From contig JAFRRA010000002.1 of assembly GCA_017428325.1 (NCBI GenBank), positions 1 to 64,000 of the forward strand: a DNA stretch of 64,000 nucleotides, given 5' to 3'. The notes under the pieces were generated by a model that was not told the DNA's origin, did not search any database, and saw nothing but the letters and a program-made list of their open reading frames with translations. Shown here piece by piece: positions 59,737 to 64,000 of this stretch. This stretch comes from Bacteroidales bacterium (GTDB lineage: Bacteria > Bacteroidota > Bacteroidia > Bacteroidales > UBA932). The translations under genes and the position numbers were made by a program. Position 1 is the first letter of the stretch. Each line of letters starts with the position of its first letter.

Positions 59737-61122
59737 TTAGACTTCATTGGAAAGGTCGTCTCCGAAGAGTGTCTCTGATTTTGTCAGGTTCTTGAGGGCT
59801 TTCCAGATTCTTTTCCCTCTCGGGGCCTTAGGGGTGCTGGCAACCTTTTCAGATTCCTGCGGCTGGACATTGTCCGCATCAATGAGGATTATTTCCTCCT
59901 CTTCATGAGCCGGGGCGGCAACCGTGTTGTCTACTGACGAGAAACAGTTGGTGTATATCATGCCGTCTTCTTCTATCCTCTGGAATGCGTGGATAAGCAT
60001 TCCTACTGCCGTAGAGGATGTTGCTTCCTTAGCCTGGTCGCAAGACGATGGATCAATGGCGAATGCGTTAGGAGTTCCCAGCCTTGCCTCATAACCAGTA
60101 ACAACATTGGCAAGGTTGACGATATTTGCGATCCTTGATCCGCCTCCTGTAAGAACGATTCCGCTGCGTATTACATCCTTGTATCCGGACTGCTCCACGT
60201 GCCAGTGGACAGCTTCCAGTATTTCCTGCATCCTGGCCTGGATAATCCTTGACAAGTGCTTCAGATTCACTTCTTTGCTGCCGCCGGTTCCTACGGTAGG
60301 TATCTGCAGTACCTTGTTGGAGTCTGCATAGTCGCTGAAGCAGCAGCCGTAATGTGTCTTTATATATTCTGCCTTGTCTCTGGAGATTCCGCAGCCCATG
60401 CAGATGTCTTCTGTTACGGAGTTTCCTCCAAACGGAATGATTCCGGCATAGCGGATGATGTTGTGGTGATAGACAATCACATCGGTTGTTCCTCCGCCGA
60501 TGTCAACCAGAATGCTTCCAACCTCCATCTCGTCTTCAGTAAGCACGGACTTGGCGGATGCAACCGGCTCTATCACGGTCTCCAGCGGAGTTATGCCGGA
60601 CTGGTTGAGGGTGCTGGTTATCATATTGATAGAATTACCCTTGCCTATGAACAGCTTGAAACGGGCCTGGATGTTGCGTCCCAGCATTCCTACCGGTTCG
60701 CTTACGCTCATAAAGTTGTCCACATTGTAGCCCTGAGGCACAGAGTAGAGGACAACATTCCCGTCATCCAGCACGGTGTTGTAGGTGTTCTGGGTAATCT
60801 TCTGGATTTCCTCCAGGGTAATGAGGGAGTTGAAGTTTTCCCTCTGTACCTGGAACGGCTCCGGAGAAACGCATTTGATGTCTTGTCCGGCAATTCCCAC
60901 AAAAGCCTTGTTGACCTTGAGGTCAATCTGTTCCTCAATCATCTTGAGGGCTTTCCTGAGTGCCTGGTTGGCAAGTCTCGGGTTTTCCACCCGTCCTCTC
61001 TTGATTCCTCTGGAGACGGCCTCTCCATAGGCTACAACCTTGACTCCGAGGTTGGTCTTTTCTCCCACGGCCACTGCTACTTTTGTGGTTCCGAGATCGA
61101 TGGCAGCAATCAAATCTTTCAT
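59737..61122 (-). CDS. ftsA: Cell division protein FtsA
   Basis: The 461-residue actin-like protein starts IAAIDLGTTKVAVAVGE and has DIGGGTTDVIVYHH and VLTGGGSRIANI, typical of FtsA. It tethers FtsZ filaments to the membrane; a C-terminal basic amphipathic stretch (RGKRIWKALKNLTKSE) is consistent with this. It is 21 bases ahead of ftsZ. Confidence 0.95.
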   Translation of the reverse strand: MKDLIAAIDLGTTKVAVAVGEKTNLGVKVVAYGEAVSRGIKRGRVENPRLANQALRKALKMIEEQIDLKVNKAFVGIAGQDIKCVSPEPFQVQRENFNSLITLEEIQKITQNTYNTVLDDGNVVLYSVPQGYNVDNFMSVSEPVGMLGRNIQARFKLFIGKGNSINMITSTLNQSGITPLETVIEPVASAKSVLTEDEMEVGSILVDIGGGTTDVIVYHHNIIRYAGIIPFGGNSVTEDICMGCGISRDKAEYIKTHYGCCFSDYADSNKVLQIPTVGTGGSKEVNLKHLSRIIQARMQEILEAVHWHVEQSGYKDVIRSGIVLTGGGSRIANIVNLANVVTGYEARLGTPNAFAIDPSSCDQAKEATSSTAVGMLIHAFQRIEEDGMIYTNCFSSVDNTVAAPAHEEEEIILIDADNVQPQESEKVASTPKAPRGKRIWKALKNLTKSETLFGDDLSNEV

Positions 61123-61167
61123 ATTGTTTTTTGTTGTTACTGGTTATGTGTATTAGTGTATCTGTGT

Positions 61168-61962
61168 TTATTTCTTTTTTGTGCAGACAATCTGTCCGCG
61201 GTATTTAAGGTTTACGCAGGAGTACCTGTCCCATCCTGTCTTCGGAACAATGCTGCTGTAAAAGGAGTGGAGCTTGTTGAATTTCTCGGCGATGTTGTCC
61301 AGGTCTCCGAAGATAATCTTCTGGTCTCCGGCCCTTGTGACAAGCTCGACATCTCCCTCGTCGTTGAAGAAAATCTCCTCTATCTGCGCGTTCCAGAAAG
61401 GATGCTTCTCCAGGTACAGTCCAAGGTTCAATATCTTTCCCAGCCAGGAGGTTGTGTCCTTGCTCTGAGGATGCTCGTCCAGGAGCACGTCCATAGGCAC
61501 TTTGCCTGTGACTACCGGCACATAAGACGAGTAGTTCTCTATCAGAGGGAAGACGAAGGCGGTTTCATCCATGTAGAAACCTCCGTCTTGAGTCTGAATC
61601 CTTATGACAGGTTTCCTCTGGCGGATCTCTATGTTCATAACACCGTCTCTTGTCACGTAAGCCTGGCTTTCCTTCACAACGCTGCGGTGGTTGAGCAGGG
61701 CTTCGATCTGCTGGAGATGTATGCTGTCTATCCTGCGTCCCACGACATTTCCGCTGAAGCGGTTTATGATGTCCACAATCTCCTGCTTGGTGACAAACTT
61801 GTTCAGGGAGCTGTCAAGAAGCGTTACCTTGACACTCTTTACAACCTCCTGAGCCTTGTTCTTCTGGCGCAGATCATGGGCAAAGTAGAAATAGGCTACC
61901 GCCGCAGCGGCAAGAACCGCATACAGCAACCCGCCAAATATGTTTTTCCACACTTTCCTCAT
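61168..61962 (-). CDS. ftsQ: Cell division protein FtsQ/DivIB-like
   Basis: The 264-residue protein has a short cytoplasmic head, one membrane helix (about residues 11-28), a POTRA-like segment (VKSVKVTLLDSSLNKFVTKQEIVDI) and a beta-rich periplasmic domain. Sequence conservation of FtsQ is low; identity rests on topology and on the position between murC and ftsA. Confidence 0.88.
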   Translation of the reverse strand: MRKVWKNIFGGLLYAVLAAAAVAYFYFAHDLRQKNKAQEVVKSVKVTLLDSSLNKFVTKQEIVDIINRFSGNVVGRRIDSIHLQQIEALLNHRSVVKESQAYVTRDGVMNIEIRQRKPVIRIQTQDGGFYMDETAFVFPLIENYSSYVPVVTGKVPMDVLLDEHPQSKDTTSWLGKILNLGLYLEKHPFWNAQIEEIFFNDEGDVELVTRAGDQKIIFGDLDNIAEKFNKLHSFYSSIVPKTGWDRYSCVNLKYRGQIVCTKKK

Positions 61963-61986
61963 AATCTGTCTTTTCTCAGCGACGGT

Positions 61987-64000
61987 CTATCTTTTGTTTT
62001 CCTTTATCATTTTTTCCAGTGGCTCCACAAAGCGGTCTATGTTGCCCGCTCCGAAGGTCACCAGAAGGTCAATCTTCCCTTCATCCAGTCTCTTCTTGAT
62101 TTCGTCAAGGAGCTCCTCTTTGGTTATCAGCACTTTGTCGCTGAGGCTCATCTTGTTGAAAATCAATTCAGAGCTCACTCCTTCTATCGGCAGTTCTCTG
62201 GCAGGGTAGATGTCCAGCAATATGGTGCTGTCCGAGGTGCTCAGGGCCTGGGCGAACCCGTCTGCCAGATCTCTGGTCCTGGTGTAGAGGTGAGGCTGGA
62301 AGACGGCGGTCAGTTTCCTTGTCGGGAAGGCTTCCCTGAGGGAACTGATTGTAGTTGCAATCTCTTGAGGATGATGTGCATAGTCGTCTATGTACACAAC
62401 TTCAGGAGTATTCACGTGTATATCCATGCGCCTCTGGACTCCCCGGAAGGAGGCGAGGGCTTTCTTCAGGCTCTCCTTGTCCACTCCGGCAAGAAGCGCG
62501 ACAGAAGAGGCGGCTACAGCGTTCTCTATGTTCACCCAACCCGGTACTCCTACGGTGCAGCCTTCCACGTTACCGATCTCCGGAGGGCAGTTGAGGGTGA
62601 AGCGGAACATTCCTGTCTCCTTGCCCTCTTGCTTTATAGACTCTATGTCAGATGCATAGAAGTCCGGTGCCTTGCCTTCCGAAGCCTTGAACGCATAGGT
62701 CAGTATCTTGGCTTTCACATTTGAAGTGTCCAGGATGATTCCCTGTTTTACTATGAGGTATCCGTCCGCGTCAACCTGTGAGGCGAACTTTGCGTAGGCC
62801 TCCCTCATGTTCTCAACCGTTCCGTAGATATCCAGATGGTCCGGATCTGTGGCTGTAACCACAGCGATGTGAGGGAACAGCTGGTGGAAAGAACGGTCAA
62901 ACTCGTCCGCTTCCGCCACAACCGTATCATTTGCAGCAAGAAGGAGGTTGCTTCCGTAATTCTTGGAGATTCCTCCCAGGAAGGCGTTGCATCCCTTGCC
63001 GCTGCTCTGGATTATGTGGGCAAGCAGGGTGCTGGTGGTGGTCTTGCCGTGGCTACCGCTTATTGCCAGGCAGGTTTTTCCCTCGGCGATGTGGCCGAGT
63101 GCGCGGCTCCTCTTTATTACCTTGTAGCCCTTTGCGTTTACGGAGACAAGTTCCTGCATGTCTGCCGGTATGGCAGGGGTGTAGATAACCAGGGTGTTGT
63201 CCTTGTCCTGAGGAATCATGGAAGGATTGTCCTCGTAGTGGACTGCAATGCCCTCGCTTTCCAGGGCCTTTGTCAAAGGGCTAGGGGTACGGTCGTATCC
63301 GCTCACGCTGCATCCGCGGCTTTTGTAATATCTTGCCAGGGCGCTCATTCCGATTCCGCCTATGCCGATGAAGTACACATTCTTTGGCTCTGAAGGTTTT
63401 GCGTTAAAGGTCTTTCCCTTGCAGAGTTTCAGGCACTCGTCCGCGATTTCCTTTCCGGCATCCGGCTTGGCAAGCTTAAGTATGTTCTCTTCCAGGGCGG
63501 CTATCCTGGCACTATCCGTTATCAAGGCCTCTACGGTGTCCATAAGTTTCTCCTCTGCCTCGACATCCTTGACAATCATAGCGGCGTCCTTGTTTACAAG
63601 GCTCATCGCATTGTGTGTCTGATGGTCTTCGGCGACATTAGGGCTAGGGACGAAGATTGTGCATTTGCCGGCTACGCAAAGCTCCGATATGGTGCCGGCT
63701 CCGGCACGGCTGACAACGATGTCGGCAGCGGCGTAGGCAAGGTCCATCCTGCTAATGAAATCAGTACAACAGACACACTCATGAGGGGTAGATTTCAAAA
63801 ACTCGTCTATCTCTTTCTTATAGACCTTGCCACACTGCCAGATAACCTGGAATCCCTTTATGCGGTTTTCCAGTATAGCTTTCTTCATACAGTTGTTCAG
63901 AGTACGGCATCCCAGGCTTCCGCCGACTACGAAGACAGTTTTTTTCTGCGGGTCGAGATTGTAGAAACGTATGCCTTCTTCCTTCATTTCAGGAGTGCAG
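61987..64000 (-). CDS. murG/murC: MurG-MurC fusion, partial at right edge
   Basis: The frame is open past the right edge, so the N-terminus is missing. The visible part starts inside the C-terminal half of MurG: VFVVGGSLGCRTLNNC, DLAYAAADIVVSRAGAGTISEL and VPSPNVAEDHQTHNA (UDP-GlcNAc site). A linker of about 20 residues (LCKGKTFNAKPSEPK) leads without a stop into a full MurC: FIGIGGIGMSALA, SGSHGKTTTSTLLA (ATP loop), EADEFDRSF, DPDHLDIYG and VYIDDYAHHP. MurG makes lipid II; MurC adds L-Ala to UDP-MurNAc. The murC stop is 25 bases from ftsQ. Confidence 0.93.
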   Translation of the reverse strand, partial: CTPEMKEEGIRFYNLDPQKKTVFVVGGSLGCRTLNNCMKKAILENRIKGFQVIWQCGKVYKKEIDEFLKSTPHECVCCTDFISRMDLAYAAADIVVSRAGAGTISELCVAGKCTIFVPSPNVAEDHQTHNAMSLVNKDAAMIVKDVEAEEKLMDTVEALITDSARIAALEENILKLAKPDAGKEIADECLKLCKGKTFNAKPSEPKNVYFIGIGGIGMSALARYYKSRGCSVSGYDRTPSPLTKALESEGIAVHYEDNPSMIPQDKDNTLVIYTPAIPADMQELVSVNAKGYKVIKRSRALGHIAEGKTCLAISGSHGKTTTSTLLAHIIQSSGKGCNAFLGGISKNYGSNLLLAANDTVVAEADEFDRSFHQLFPHIAVVTATDPDHLDIYGTVENMREAYAKFASQVDADGYLIVKQGIILDTSNVKAKILTYAFKASEGKAPDFYASDIESIKQEGKETGMFRFTLNCPPEIGNVEGCTVGVPGWVNIENAVAASSVALLAGVDKESLKKALASFRGVQRRMDIHVNTPEVVYIDDYAHHPQEIATTISSLREAFPTRKLTAVFQPHLYTRTRDLADGFAQALSTSDSTILLDIYPARELPIEGVSSELIFNKMSLSDKVLITKEELLDEIKKRLDEGKIDLLVTFGAGNIDRFVEPLEKMIKENKR

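Noticed and set aside
60256..62724. 822-codon open frame on the plus strand
   Set aside because: It lies wholly antisense to ftsA, ftsQ and murC, all with clear motifs. The composition is that expected of a shadow frame.

Overview
The window looks like chromosome of a Bacteroidota member, most likely order Bacteroidales. The evidence is the repeated -7 promoter element TAnnTTTG upstream of genes on both strands, few strong Shine-Dalgarno sites, many lipoproteins, an ExbB/ExbD/TonB-type energy module, a fimbrillin-like lipoprotein, and the rSAM/lipoprotein pair typical of that order. Genus cannot be fixed from this sequence. Most of the window is conserved core genome. One stretch, about 44.8-50.7 kb, is visibly more AT-rich and looks acquired.

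Layout. 1-310: 23S-5S spacer, 5S rRNA, its terminator and a row of four tiny palindromes. 331-3614: serC-serA-DUF1015 operon (minus strand). 3668-8692: YigZ, acyl-CoA reductase, a pRiA4b-like protein, an SLC13/RCK permease and miaA. 8689-13842: recQ, then KDO-pathway arabinose-5-phosphate isomerase, an agmatinase-family protein and an FKBP lipoprotein. 13925-26415: a long plus-strand run (large membrane-anchored protein, MsbA-like exporter, acyl-CoA ligase, dCMP deaminase, S41 protease, rpiB, truB, queA, dprA, tatD). 26412-29912: asparaginase and an ExbB-membrane protein-ExbD-ExbD module. 30028-35877: a PhoA/SGNH fusion, asnS, udk, a TonB-like protein and galE.

36.0-44.8 kb is an accessory envelope region. 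It holds a lipoprotein with 20 extra cysteines set into an Ig-like fold, a 47-residue ORF coupled to a fimbrillin-like lipoprotein, the rSAM/lipoprotein pair, an AI-2E family permease, a RING + TerD-like protein behind a strong 5' hairpin, and two more lipoproteins, one a secreted flavodoxin.

44.8-50.7 kb is the best candidate for an undescribed system. A three-gene operon encodes a D12-class adenine methyltransferase, a PD-(D/E)XK nuclease fused to a DGQHR (DndB/ParB-like) domain, and a DEAH helicase with a Myb-like tail. A divergent orphan Phd/YefM-type antitoxin lies beside it. Three candidate small RNAs, each with a consensus promoter and an intrinsic terminator, flank it: one on the left and two in tandem on the right.

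50.7-64 kb returns towards core: small secreted proteins, a C_GCAxxG_C_C protein, a DUF4160-DUF2442 pair with a palindrome over its start codon, a class A acid phosphatase, an amphipathic-tail secreted protein, nhaA, a GNAT enzyme, gltX, and the division cluster ftsZ-ftsA-ftsQ preceded by murC fused in frame to murG. That last gene runs off the right edge. No CRISPR array, complete insertion sequence or tRNA gene was found.
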